A stretch of DNA of 64,000 nt from Denitromonas iodatirespirans. Lineage in GTDB: Bacteria; Pseudomonadota; Gammaproteobacteria; Burkholderiales; Rhodocyclaceae. The stretch covers positions 62,001-126,000 of the forward strand of contig NZ_JAEKFT010000010.1 of the NCBI RefSeq assembly GCF_018524365.1. Direction: 5' to 3'. Below are positions 52,212-60,686 of the stretch, piece by piece (position 1 is the stretch's first letter; each line of letters opens with the position of its first letter). The translations under genes were made by a program, and so were the position numbers. A model generated the notes under the pieces. The model was not told the DNA's origin. It did not search any database and saw only the letters and a program-made list of their open reading frames with translations.

Positions 52212-52234
52212 TCCGCGCCCTCGGATAGCGTGCA

Positions 52235-52259
52235 CTTGTGTGCATCAATCATACACAAG
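52235..52259. promoter_or_regulatory. Inverted repeat upstream of the nuclease operon
   Basis: CTTGTGT (52235-52241) and ACACAAG (52253-52259) separated by 11 bases. It lies just upstream of the first gene of the leftward operon and could be its operator. Confidence 0.45.
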
Positions 52260-52337
52260 AACGGCGCGGCAGACCCCAGAGACATATGCACTTTGGGATC
52301 AACCTCTGTGACATATTCACGGCACACAAAGGAAGTG

Positions 52338-52352
52338 GTTACATAATGTAAC
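52338..52352. promoter_or_regulatory. Palindrome GTTACATAATGTAAC at a gene start
   Basis: A perfect 5-bp-arm palindrome, GTTAC-ATAAT-GTAAC, ends 4 bases before the start codon at 52357. A bound protein or RNA fold would block translation or transcription of that gene. GTAAC is also the core of the repeats at 24310-24583. Confidence 0.5.
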
Positions 52353-52356
52353 GAGC

Positions 52357-52608
52357 ATGAGCGCACCGACACCGATCCCCCAAATCGTTCCTCTCGTCAC
52401 CCCGGACATTCGATCCGTGGAAGAAACGCTTCTGGCGCTGCTGGACATGGCACGCCACCGCCGCCTCACCGGACTGGCGGTAACCGGAATCACACCGGAA
52501 GGCAAGACAATCGAATGGATTGCGGGCCGGGCCAGGTCAGACCCGGTTACCGCTCACTACGGAGTGTCGCGCTTGGCTGACAGGCTGCTCTGGCCGGATG
52601 AAGGTTGA
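52357..52608 (+). CDS. Hypothetical protein
   Basis: 83 residues, mostly helical (IRSVEETLLALLDMARHRRLTGLAVTGITPEG). No family recognised. It converges with the repressor gene and overlaps its last 52 bases. Ribosome site weak. Confidence 0.6.
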   Translation: MSAPTPIPQIVPLVTPDIRSVEETLLALLDMARHRRLTGLAVTGITPEGKTIEWIAGRARSDPVTAHYGVSRLADRLLWPDEG

Positions 52609-53411
52609 CCGTCCCCTCGGCCTGGCTTTGTCCGTGGCCGCCGGCCTTCGGCCTGGTCTGTTCCGCCGACGCGGCTATTGAATTCGACGCGCCCCCCGGA
52701 TTGAAGATCGGCGCCCTGCTCAAGCGGATCAACCACAACCACTTCGCCCGCGAGCAACTCTGCATGCTCGGCATCCGACAACTGAATCAGTACGTGCTGA
52801 TCGTCGTTGATCGTGAAAGGCTGTAGGCGGTTTGCCCCGTACTCCAGCGTGCCCCCCTCAGCCACCCGGTTACCCCCTGGCCAGAAGAGGTGCACCTCAT
52901 GCGGGGGGCTCCCATCGAGATAGAAGAAGTACCCGAAGTACGTCCGCTCACCGCCGACAGGGAGGCCTGAAGCCTTGATGCGTAATGGCCTCCAGCACGA
53001 AGCCTCCGGCTCGAAAGACGCCAGCCCTGACAGCAGTCCCCACGAAAGCGCGGGCGAAAAATACTGGTGGAACTCGATGTAGTTGAGCAGCCACGCCATT
53101 CCGGTCGATGAGAACCCAACCACCCTGGACCCGAATAGCTTGTCCTCCACGATTGTCACGCCCCGCGCCGCAAGCACATCAACGATCGATGGATCCAAGT
53201 TGGATGGTGATGCCTGTCGCTTCCCAGTAAGGATGTAGTGAACATCCGCACCAAGCTCGGCAAAGGCTGAAAGGTACTCACCGTCTGGCGTCCTCTCCCC
53301 CTTTTCGTATCGCCGCTGCGCCTGCGGAGTAACTCCGAGCGCACTTTGCGTCAGCCCGATTCGCTCGCGCTCTTCGAGAATTCGCGCCCCAATCTGAATC
53401 CTTTGGTTCAT
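52557..53411 (-). CDS. XRE-family repressor, likely the prophage immunity repressor
   Basis: 284 residues from the ATG at 53411, since the helix-turn-helix domain starts there. HTH about 5-65: RIQIGARILEERERIGLTQSALG ... VTPQAQRRYEKGERTPDGEYLSAFAELGADVHYILTG. The long C-terminal part has no Ser/Lys S24 autoprotease motif, so it does not look LexA-cleavable. No ribosome site is seen. It is divergent from the RHH gene with a perfect operator between them, so it probably holds lysogeny. Confidence 0.78.
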   Translation of the reverse strand: MNQRIQIGARILEERERIGLTQSALGVTPQAQRRYEKGERTPDGEYLSAFAELGADVHYILTGKRQASPSNLDPSIVDVLAARGVTIVEDKLFGSRVVGFSSTGMAWLLNYIEFHQYFSPALSWGLLSGLASFEPEASCWRPLRIKASGLPVGGERTYFGYFFYLDGSPPHEVHLFWPGGNRVAEGGTLEYGANRLQPFTINDDQHVLIQLSDAEHAELLAGEVVVVDPLEQGADLQSGGRVEFNSRVGGTDQAEGRRPRTKPGRGDGQPSSGQSSLSAKRDTP

Positions 53412-53420
53412 ATTTCGTTG

Positions 53421-53446
53421 ACAACAGAACCGTTCGGTTCTATTGT
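53421..53446. promoter_or_regulatory. Operator in the immunity switch
   Basis: Arms AGAACCG and CGGTTCT separated by TT (53426-53441), extended by ACAA (53421-53424) and TTGT (53443-53446). It lies 10 bases from the repressor start and 36 from the opposite gene, as expected for a repressor that controls both. Confidence 0.72.
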
Positions 53447-53481
53447 TCGCCTGTGTCCATTCTGTATCGCCAAGTATAGCC

Positions 53482-53679
53482 ATGACAACGCCCGCCAAAT
53501 TGGATTCGGCTACCCGCTATCAAGCCCGCGGCCAAAAGCTCAAGCGCATCCTGGTGATGGTCCCGGAGGCGTTGCACGACCGCTTGGTGACGGACGCATC
53601 GCGCGAACGCCGCTCCAACTCCGCACAGTGCGCCATTGCCATTGAGCGCTACTACGAAGCCATCGACTCCAACGCATGA
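53482..53679 (+). CDS. Ribbon-helix-helix (Arc-like) DNA-binding protein
   Basis: 65 residues from ATG 53482. KLKRILVMVPEALHDRLVTDASRERRSNSAQCAIAIERYYE fits Arc/Mnt RHH proteins (strand, then two helices). It takes the cro position, the first gene expressed when the repressor is absent. Confidence 0.72.
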   Translation: MTTPAKLDSATRYQARGQKLKRILVMVPEALHDRLVTDASRERRSNSAQCAIAIERYYEAIDSNA

Positions 53680-53746
53680 AAAACACCATGCGACCAGCCT
53701 ATCTTCACATCCAGCCCCTGTCCCCATGCGAATTGCAGGTGATTGC

Positions 53747-54220
53747 ATGAACATCGCCGATGCCGTCTACCACACCGTCCACGACTACCCCGGCGGCTGC
53801 GAATCGCTCGCCCCTCGGCTTAAGACAGTAGAGGGCAAACCAATGAGCGCCGGGGTTCTGCGCAACAAGGCCAACCCCAACAGCCACACCAACGTGATGG
53901 GTCTTGCCGAGGCGGATCAGATCATTGCGGTCACCGGCGACCACCGCATTCTCGACGCACTCGAAGCCAACCACGGCCGCGTGGGAGTGCGGGTCGATTC
54001 CGACACCCCCGCCAGTGACATGGCCGTCCTCGAACTGGTTACCCACGTCTGGTGCGCAAACGGCGACGTGGGCAAAGAGGTGGAACGCACCCTAGCCGAT
54101 GGACGCGTCGAGCGTCACGAGATCAAGCGGGTGCGCGCCGCGATCTACCGTACCCAGCAAGCCCTGAATGCCATGCTCATGCGCCTCGAAGACATGGCCG
54201 AACCGGAGGGACACCGCTGA
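53747..54220 (+). CDS. Phage regulatory protein CII/CP76 family
   Basis: 157 residues. It begins MNIADAVYHTVHDYPGGCESLAPRL and has GVLRNKANPNSHTNVMGLAEADQIIAVTGDHRILDALEA, the CP76/CII signature. In P2-like relatives such as 186 it activates repressor synthesis. Overlaps the next gene by one base. Confidence 0.88.
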   Translation: MNIADAVYHTVHDYPGGCESLAPRLKTVEGKPMSAGVLRNKANPNSHTNVMGLAEADQIIAVTGDHRILDALEANHGRVGVRVDSDTPASDMAVLELVTHVWCANGDVGKEVERTLADGRVERHEIKRVRAAIYRTQQALNAMLMRLEDMAEPEGHR

Positions 54221-54507
54221 TGGCCCGCAACCGATCCAGCCGCATGGGCTGCCCCAACTGTGGTGCTACGGCCCACATCCGCACCAGCCGGGCGCTCAGC
54301 AACAAGAGCCGCGAGCTGTACTTCCAATGCACCGACCCGGACTGCGAGGCCGTCTTCAAGGGTGTGCTGGAGGTGGTGAGCATCGTGGGCGACAGCAAGC
54401 TGCCCGTCGAAGCGCGCATGGGCGACCTGCTGCGCCCGGCCGATCGCCGCAAGGCGCCCGACGAGAACCAGACCGACATGTTCGCCCAGCCCGCGCCATC
54501 GGGCTGA
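54220..54507 (+). CDS. ogr: Ogr/Delta-like zinc-finger activator of late genes
   Basis: 95 residues. Zinc site: CPNC ... QCTDPDC (C-x2-C and C-x4-C), with the family's central HIRTSRALSNKSRELYFQC. It activates P2 late promoters through RNA polymerase alpha. In P2 the gene follows D; here it is in the early operon after CII. Confidence 0.85.
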   Translation: MARNRSSRMGCPNCGATAHIRTSRALSNKSRELYFQCTDPDCEAVFKGVLEVVSIVGDSKLPVEARMGDLLRPADRRKAPDENQTDMFAQPAPSG

Positions 54508-54602
54508 TCGCCCGCCCCTGACCCCAACCGAGCGACACACCGCCCGCACCGTGTTTTCACGGCGCGCGGCTCAACTCACGCCAAAAGAACCGACACACGA
54601 CG

Positions 54603-57311
54603 ATGGATCCACGCCTTCACGCCGATATCACCGCCCGCCTCGACCGCGACTTCGCGTTCAAGGCCAAGGGCAAGTTCCTGCAGCAGGGCCGGTGCCCGAG
54701 CTGCGAGAAGAAGGAGATGTGGACCTGGTCGGAGTCCCCCTGGGTGCTCAAGTGCGGACGGGCCGACAAGTGCGGCGACGAGTTCCATGTCAAGGAGCTG
54801 TACCCGGACCTGTTCGACAAGTGGAGCGAGCGCCACCCGGTTACCGAGGCCAACCCCAACGCCGCCGCCGACGCCTACCTGCGCGACGATCGCCGCTTTG
54901 ACCTGGCGCGCATCCGGGGCTGGTACTCACAGGAGCACTACTGGGACCGCGAACTGGGCATCGGCAGCGCCGCGGTGCGCTTCGCGGTGGCCAATGGCTA
55001 CTGGCAACGCCTCATCGACCAGCCGCACCGCTTTGGCAAGAAGAAGGCCTTCATCAAGCCGGGCACCACCTACGGACACACCTGGTGGGTGCCGCCCGGA
55101 CTCAATCTGGTCGAAGCCAGCGAGGTGTGGATCGTTGAGGGCATCTTCGACGCCATCGCGCTGCTGCACCACGGCATCACCGCTGTTACGGGCCTGAGCT
55201 GCAACAACGATTGCGCCGAAAGCCTCAAGGCGCTGGCCGAAGCCTGCACCGCCGCCGGCAAGCCGAGGCCCAAGATCGTGTGGGCGCTCGACGGCGACCG
55301 CGCCGGGCGCAGCTACACCGTGCGCTGGGTCAAGCAGACCATCGAGGCCGGCTGGGAGGCCACCGCCGCCCAGATCCCGGCCGAGGGCCGCCACCGGCTT
55401 GACTGGTCAGACCTGCACCAGCGCGGCCGCATCACCGAAGAGTCGCTGGAGGAATACCGCTACCACGGCGCCTTGCTGGTGGCCACTCGCCCCGGCGACA
55501 AGGCGGTGCTCATGTACAACCATGGCAGCGGCAGCACCTTCCCCTTCGAGTTCGCCGACAAACTGTTCTGGTTCAAGCTGGATCTGGAGAAGTACCACAA
55601 GGCGGCCGAGGCCATTGAAGAGGCCGACCCCAAGTTGTCCAAGAAGGATGTGCGCGAGCGCGCCCTGCTCGAGGCCCACGCGGTCACCGAGATCGCCAAC
55701 TGCTACCCAGAGCCGCTGTACTTCCAGCGACACGAGATCACCGACGAGAGCTGGTACTACGTGCGCGTGTCCTTCCCGTCGAGCAAGCCGACGGTAAAGA
55801 GCACCTTTACCGCTGCACAGATCTCCAGCGCCGCCGAGTTCAAGAAGCGCCTGCTGGCCATGGCCAACGGCGCCTACTTCACAGGCACCACGGGCATGAT
55901 CGACGCCCACATGAAGCGCCTGACCGAGAAGATCCCCGAGGTCGAAACCTGCGACTTCATCGGCTACGTGAAGGGCGACCGCCTGCGCGAGGGCTGCTAC
56001 GTGTTCGGCAACCTGGCCGTGCAGGGCGGCCGGGTGCATGAGCTCAACGACGAGGACTACTTCGAGCTGCCCAAGCGGGCCATCAAGAGCCTCAACCAGT
56101 CGGTCGACCTCCACATCAACCCCGACGATTCCGAATTCACCACCGAATGGATCGGCCACCTGTGGCATGCCTTCGGGGCCAAGGGCATCGTGGCGCTGGC
56201 CTTCTGGTTCGGCTCGCTGTTTGCCGAGCAGCTGCGCAGCATCGACAAGAGCTGGCCCTTCCTCGAGATCGTGGGCGACCCCGGCACCGGCAAAACCACG
56301 CTGATCGAGTTCCTCTGGAAGCTGGTCGGCCGCAACGACTACGAGGGATTCGACCCGAGCAAATCCACCCTCGCCGCCCGGGCCCGAAACTTTGCCCAGG
56401 TGTCTGGCCTGCCGGTGGTGCTGATCGAGTCCGACCGCGACAGCGACGCCGCCAAGAAAGGCCAGTTCGACTGGGACGAGCTCAAGACCGCCTACAACGG
56501 CCGCAGCGTGCGCGCCCGCGGCGTCAAGGACGGCGGCAACGCCACCTACGAGCCGCCCTTCCGCGGCACGGTGGTCATCGCCCAGAACGCGCCGGTAGCC
56601 GCCTCCGAGGCCATCCTGAGCCGGATCGTGCATCTGCGCTTCGTCACTGGCGAGCAAACGCCCCGCTCGGCCGTGGCCGCCCGCGCCCTCGAATGCACCA
56701 GCGTTGAGCAGGTCAGCGGCTTCGTGCTGCGCGCCACCAAGGCCGAGGCCCGGGTGCTCGAGCGCTACAGCCAGATCAACGACACCTTCAAGGCCGTGCT
56801 CTCCGAGAAGGACGGCATCCGTTCCCAGCGGATCATCAAGAACCACGCCCAGATCGCCACCGTGGTGGAGCTGCTGCGCGAGGCCATTGAATACCGCACC
56901 GAAACCGCAAGCCTCGATCGCATGATCGAGACCGCCCACGACGCCATCATCGACATGGCCCGGGCCCGGCAGGAAGCCATCAACGAAGACCACGAGATCG
57001 TCCAGGCCTTCTGGGATGCCTTCGAGCTGCTCGAAGACGACGACACCAGCAACGACCAGGGCGTGGTGAACCACGCCCGCAAGGTCGGCCAGATCGCCAT
57101 CAACCTGCCCCACTTCGCCCAGGTGTGCGCCGACCGCCGCATCCCCTGTCCCGAAATCGGCGAGCTCAAGCGCCACCTGCGCACCAGCCGCCGCCACAAG
57201 TTCGAGCGCCTGGCCACGGTCAATTCCGAGATCCACGCGCGCCACAACGCCAACAGCGCCAGCAACGTGCGCAAGCCATCCAGCGTGAAGTGCTGGGTGT
57301 TCAAGGTGTAA
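54603..57311 (+). CDS. Primase-helicase replication protein
   Basis: 902 residues. N-terminal zinc-binding primase part (CPSCEKKEMW, CGRADKCGDEFHVK), TOPRIM-type core (VWIVEGIFDAIALLHHG, IVWALDGDRAGRSY), then a helicase with Walker A GDPGTGKTTLIEF and a Walker-B-like VVLIESDRD. C-terminal helical part. It combines primer synthesis and unwinding, and replaces the P2 gpA rolling-circle initiator. First large gene of the early operon. Confidence 0.92.
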   Translation: MDPRLHADITARLDRDFAFKAKGKFLQQGRCPSCEKKEMWTWSESPWVLKCGRADKCGDEFHVKELYPDLFDKWSERHPVTEANPNAAADAYLRDDRRFDLARIRGWYSQEHYWDRELGIGSAAVRFAVANGYWQRLIDQPHRFGKKKAFIKPGTTYGHTWWVPPGLNLVEASEVWIVEGIFDAIALLHHGITAVTGLSCNNDCAESLKALAEACTAAGKPRPKIVWALDGDRAGRSYTVRWVKQTIEAGWEATAAQIPAEGRHRLDWSDLHQRGRITEESLEEYRYHGALLVATRPGDKAVLMYNHGSGSTFPFEFADKLFWFKLDLEKYHKAAEAIEEADPKLSKKDVRERALLEAHAVTEIANCYPEPLYFQRHEITDESWYYVRVSFPSSKPTVKSTFTAAQISSAAEFKKRLLAMANGAYFTGTTGMIDAHMKRLTEKIPEVETCDFIGYVKGDRLREGCYVFGNLAVQGGRVHELNDEDYFELPKRAIKSLNQSVDLHINPDDSEFTTEWIGHLWHAFGAKGIVALAFWFGSLFAEQLRSIDKSWPFLEIVGDPGTGKTTLIEFLWKLVGRNDYEGFDPSKSTLAARARNFAQVSGLPVVLIESDRDSDAAKKGQFDWDELKTAYNGRSVRARGVKDGGNATYEPPFRGTVVIAQNAPVAASEAILSRIVHLRFVTGEQTPRSAVAARALECTSVEQVSGFVLRATKAEARVLERYSQINDTFKAVLSEKDGIRSQRIIKNHAQIATVVELLREAIEYRTETASLDRMIETAHDAIIDMARARQEAINEDHEIVQAFWDAFELLEDDDTSNDQGVVNHARKVGQIAINLPHFAQVCADRRIPCPEIGELKRHLRTSRRHKFERLATVNSEIHARHNANSASNVRKPSSVKCWVFKV

Positions 57312-57316
57312 CGGCC

Positions 57317-57526
57317 ATGACTACCCCCATCACCGACACCGACCTGCGCTGGGCCTACGACTGCACCGGCTGGGCCGCACGGGGCATCAGCTTCGAGACC
57401 GCCACCGCATCCCCCGATCTGGCCGCCGGCCTGCGCCTGCGCGCCACCGTCCGCCTCCGCCGCATTGCCCGCCTCAAGGCGAGCAACACCGGCGCCGGCA
57501 TCGAACGCAGCACCAGAAACGACTGA
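57317..57526 (+). CDS. Small hypothetical early protein
   Basis: 69 residues, soluble, Arg-rich C-terminus. Begins 5 bases after the primase gene. No family recognised. Confidence 0.6.
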   Translation: MTTPITDTDLRWAYDCTGWAARGISFETATASPDLAAGLRLRATVRLRRIARLKASNTGAGIERSTRND

Positions 57527-57540
57527 ACAGGAGCCCCACC

Positions 57541-58041
57541 ATGCGCCAGCACGTCAGCACCACCGAAATCAACCCGCACACCGCCCGCCTGATCGCCGCT
57601 GCCCAGTCCGTGCAGCTGCTGCTCGACAACGGCGACATGTTCTCCGGCGACGAGGCCGGCACCGATCGCGCCGTGAAGGCGCTCGACGAACTGCAAGCCG
57701 CCAGCACACTGGCCGACCAGTACCAGAGCGCGGCCCTGCTCAGCCCCTTCGAGCGCTACCGAAACGAGATCCTCGGCTGCCACAGCACCGCATACCGGCT
57801 GCAGGCCCTGGTGCTTCACCTGTGGAACAACGATGACTGGCCGGTGAAGCTGGCCAACCTCATGGCCAGCGCCGACGAGCGCTACGAGCGCATTGCCATC
57901 GAGCTCATCGCCAGCTACGGCCACAACGGAGAGAACGACCCGCACTTCATGGCACTCGGCCGCCTGCTCGCAGAGGAGCGGATGGCCGAGCTTGCCGAAA
58001 CCACCGAGCAAGTCTTCGGCCGGCTCGGCGAGCAGGGCTGA
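57541..58041 (+). CDS. Hypothetical early protein
   Basis: 166 residues with AGGAG upstream. Mostly helical; STAYRLQALVLHLWNND and YERIAIELIASYGHNGENDPHFMALGRLLAEER are well-ordered helices of a type common in phage early regions. Function unknown. Confidence 0.7.
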   Translation: MRQHVSTTEINPHTARLIAAAQSVQLLLDNGDMFSGDEAGTDRAVKALDELQAASTLADQYQSAALLSPFERYRNEILGCHSTAYRLQALVLHLWNNDDWPVKLANLMASADERYERIAIELIASYGHNGENDPHFMALGRLLAEERMAELAETTEQVFGRLGEQG

Positions 58042-58044
58042 GCC

Positions 58045-58185
58045 ATGCGCGCCGCCATCACCATTGCCGCCCTGCTGCTGGCCTACGGAATCGTCGGCCG
58101 GATCGACGCCGACGTGGCCGAGGCCGAAGCCGCCAACTACGCCACCCTGCCCGCCCCCGTGGAGATCGCCCATGCACCCCGATGA
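58045..58185 (+). CDS. Very small membrane or secreted protein
   Basis: 46 residues. One hydrophobic N-terminal helix (ITIAALLLAYGIVG) then an acidic, Ala-rich tail. Starts 3 bases after the previous stop and overlaps the next gene. Real by context, function unknown. Confidence 0.5.
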   Translation: MRAAITIAALLLAYGIVGRIDADVAEAEAANYATLPAPVEIAHAPR

Positions 58186-58324
58186 CCCCAACACCGTACT
58201 GGACGACGGTCGCTGCCCAGACGACGAACCCATGCACCTGCTGGCCTTTCTGGGCATGTGCGCGGCAGTGGCCGCCCCGGTGCTGTCTGCCGCCGCGCTG
58301 CTGCTGATCGCAGTCACGCACTGA
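58172..58324 (+). CDS. Very small membrane protein
   Basis: 50 residues. An acidic N-terminus is followed by one transmembrane helix (AAVAAPVLSAAALLLIAV). Overlaps the preceding gene by 14 bases. Confidence 0.5.
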   Translation: MHPDDPNTVLDDGRCPDDEPMHLLAFLGMCAAVAAPVLSAAALLLIAVTH

Positions 58325-58346
58325 TATCGCACAGGAGACCATCGCG

Positions 58347-58802
58347 ATGCTCGACCTCAACGAAGTACGACAGGAGTTTGCCCAGCACCTGGCCCAGGCC
58401 CCCACCGCCCGCTGGCGCATGGACTCGGCGCTGGCCCATGTGGCCACCATGGCCTATGCCGCCGGCGCAGCAGACGCCACCGGCGCAGACGCCCGGCCGC
58501 ACGCCGTGTGCATCGACCACACCACCAGCACGCTCACCATCACCAGCAACCTCGCCAACTGGCAGCGCGACACGCTCAACCGCTTCGCCGCCGAGGTGTA
58601 CCACGGCTTCATCCAGCACGCCCGCCACCGCGACGCGCTGTACGAAATCACCCGGCAGCTCATCCGCCTGGCCGACCAGGACCCCGCCAACACCATCGGC
58701 AACGTGCTCCACCACTGCATCGACCGCAACACCCTGAACCGCGTCATCAGCGAGATCGAAGCGGACACGGGCCGCACCCAGGCCCGGCTCGCTGCCGCCT
58801 GA
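58347..58802 (+). CDS. Hypothetical early protein
   Basis: 151 residues, AGGAG upstream. Helical protein with LADQDPANTIGNVLHHCIDRNTLNRVISEIEADTGRTQARL at the end. No family recognised. Confidence 0.65.
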   Translation: MLDLNEVRQEFAQHLAQAPTARWRMDSALAHVATMAYAAGAADATGADARPHAVCIDHTTSTLTITSNLANWQRDTLNRFAAEVYHGFIQHARHRDALYEITRQLIRLADQDPANTIGNVLHHCIDRNTLNRVISEIEADTGRTQARLAAA

Positions 58803-58838
58803 CCACCTACCCCACCGCACACGAGAAAGGAGAAACCC

Positions 58839-59057
58839 ATGTGCCAAGCCACCGAAAACCCCCGCACCGTCCGCGCCCGCCTCAAGCTCAACCAGACCGA
58901 GTTCTGGCGCCGAGTCGGCGTCACCCAATCCGCCGGCAGCCGCTACGAATCCGGCCGCCCGCTCCCCAAGCCGCTGGCCACCCTTCTGACCATCGCCTAC
59001 GGCACCGACAAGCAGTCCCGCACCGCCGTCGGCCAGCTGCGCGGAGGTTCCCAATGA
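58839..59057 (+). CDS. Small XRE-type helix-turn-helix protein
   Basis: 72 residues, AAAGGAG upstream. VRARLKLNQTEFWRRVGVTQSAGSRYESGRPLPKPLATLL is a complete HTH_3 domain with little else. Possible early-gene repressor or recombination directionality factor. Confidence 0.78.
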   Translation: MCQATENPRTVRARLKLNQTEFWRRVGVTQSAGSRYESGRPLPKPLATLLTIAYGTDKQSRTAVGQLRGGSQ

Positions 59058-59494
59058 CCAACCCATCGAGTTACAAGTCAAGCCCGACCGGAGGGCGCAT
59101 CGCCCGCCTTCTGGAGACCGGATTCTCCGGATCGGCCGCCGAGATCGCTGAGCGCGTCCATTGCGTGACGATAGTCGCGCGGCTATACCTATCCGGCATG
59201 ATCGAAGACGGCGCCGCCCACGTCTGTGCATGGCGCCGAAACGTGCGCGGCCCATACATCGCTGTCTATATGGCAGGCAAAGGAAAAACCCCGCCCGCGC
59301 CCGCCAAACTGACAAACAGCGAGAAGGCCAAGCGCTACAAGCGCCGCCTGTGCGAGCACCTCGGCCCGACCGTGGCCAGGGCCGTGCTCAACGGAATGAA
59401 GTCAGAAAACCGCGCCTCCGCGATCATTATTGGCGGCGTGACGGTCTGGCGCCGTGGCGTTGGCGTTGATCGTAGTGTGGAGGTGGAGGCATGA
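59054..59494 (+). CDS. Hypothetical DNA-binding-type early protein
   Basis: 146 residues, overlaps the HTH gene by 4 bases. RIARLLETGFSGSAAEIAERVHCVTIVARLYLSGMIEDG looks like a winged helix-turn-helix. The C-terminal half is basic (EKAKRYKRRLCEHLGPTVARAVLNGMK). Regulatory or recombination role possible. Confidence 0.65.
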   Translation: MTNPSSYKSSPTGGRIARLLETGFSGSAAEIAERVHCVTIVARLYLSGMIEDGAAHVCAWRRNVRGPYIAVYMAGKGKTPPAPAKLTNSEKAKRYKRRLCEHLGPTVARAVLNGMKSENRASAIIIGGVTVWRRGVGVDRSVEVEA

Positions 59495-59982
59495 CCACCA
59501 AAACCAACATCCTCGACCGCCTGAGCCGCCTGAACCTGTTCATCGGCGCCGCCATGACGGCCGTGACAGCGGACGACTACGCCGCCGCCGACGCCCTCAT
59601 CAACGACGCCCGGCGAGACATCGCGGCCATCGACGATCTCATCACGTCGAACACCCTCGGCGTCCCTCAATTCGACCTTGTCGCCCACCTGCATCGACAG
59701 AAAGCCTTCTCGCTCGAAGCCTTCGGCCCAGGAATTCGCACCCAGGGCGTGTGTGACCACATCCGCAAGGAACTGTTGGAGATCGAAGCCAACCCGGAAG
59801 ACATCATGGAATGGATCGACGTCGTCCTGCTGGCCCTTGATGGCGCCTGGCGCTGCGGAATCCGCCCGGAATGGATCGCCTACTGCCTCGACGACAAGCA
59901 GACCATCAACGAAAGCCGAACCTGGCCCGACTGGCGCACCGCCGATCCGGGTAAGGCCATCGAGCACGTGCGGGGGGCCTGA
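59491..59982 (+). CDS. dATP/dGTP diphosphohydrolase-like protein (DUF550)
   Basis: 163 residues. The C-terminal two thirds have the DUF550/MazG-like pattern: RQKAFSLEAFGPGIRTQGVCDHIRKELLEIEANPEDIMEWIDVVLLALDGAWRCG and NESRTWPDWRTADPGKAIEHVR, with the metal-binding Glu residues in KELLEIE and EWIDV. It would hydrolyse dNTPs and alter the nucleotide pool. It is followed by a DUF4406 gene. Confidence 0.85.
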   Translation: MTTKTNILDRLSRLNLFIGAAMTAVTADDYAAADALINDARRDIAAIDDLITSNTLGVPQFDLVAHLHRQKAFSLEAFGPGIRTQGVCDHIRKELLEIEANPEDIMEWIDVVLLALDGAWRCGIRPEWIAYCLDDKQTINESRTWPDWRTADPGKAIEHVRGA

Positions 59983-59984
59983 AC

Positions 59985-60686
59985 ATGAAAACCATCTACC
60001 TCTCCGGCCCAATGTCCGGCCACCCGGACCACAACCATCCCGCTTTCCATGCTGAAGCCGACCGCCTGCGCGCCCACGGCTACCAAGTCATCAACCCGGC
60101 CGAGATCAACGTGGAAGGCGGAGCGTGGCATGACTGCCTGCGTGCCGACATCCGCGCGCTGATGGACTGCGACACCATCGCCCTGCTGCCCGGCTGGGAA
60201 GCCAGCCAGGGCGCGCACCTGGAGCTGCACATTGCCCACCGGGTGGGCATGCGGGTGGTGATGGCGGCCGATGTCAAGAAAGGCCTCGACTGGTGTTGCG
60301 AGAACGGATGCGGACCGTGCACGCCGAAGCTCGCCGACTTCGAGTACTACCGCTCGGAAGACATGTCCGGTCGGGTTCTTTCCAGCCTCACCCAGAAGGT
60401 CTGGGTAAGCAAGTGCTGCGGCGCCGATCTGGCGCTGTGGGACGAACAGCAGAAAGCGTTCCTCGACGATTCACACCCGGTCAATCCGCCAAGGAATGAG
60501 CCGCCAGAGATAGGCGACGCCTGCCTGTGGATCGAAAACAACGAAGCCATCTGGAACACCGCGTGCGGCGAGGCGTGGAGCTTTGTCGACGGCGGACCTG
60601 CCGACAACAACGTCAAGTTCTGCCACGGATGCGGCAAGCCAGTGCTGGCCGTGCCGTGCATGGCCAACGAGGAGGCCTCAGCATGA
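59985..60686 (+). CDS. DUF4406 (nucleoside 2-deoxyribosyltransferase-like) protein with zinc-ribbon-like tail
   Basis: 233 residues. Residues 1 to about 90: YLSGPMSGHPDHNHPAFHAEADRLRAHGYQVINPAE and DTIALLPGWEASQGAHLELHIAH, the DUF4406 fold related to deoxyribosyltransferases. Residues about 100-230 hold several Cys pairs (DWCCENGCGPC, SKCCGADL, KFCHGCGKPV). The fusion of both parts is not common. It may bind or hydrolyse nucleotides. Confidence 0.78.
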   Translation: MKTIYLSGPMSGHPDHNHPAFHAEADRLRAHGYQVINPAEINVEGGAWHDCLRADIRALMDCDTIALLPGWEASQGAHLELHIAHRVGMRVVMAADVKKGLDWCCENGCGPCTPKLADFEYYRSEDMSGRVLSSLTQKVWVSKCCGADLALWDEQQKAFLDDSHPVNPPRNEPPEIGDACLWIENNEAIWNTACGEAWSFVDGGPADNNVKFCHGCGKPVLAVPCMANEEASA

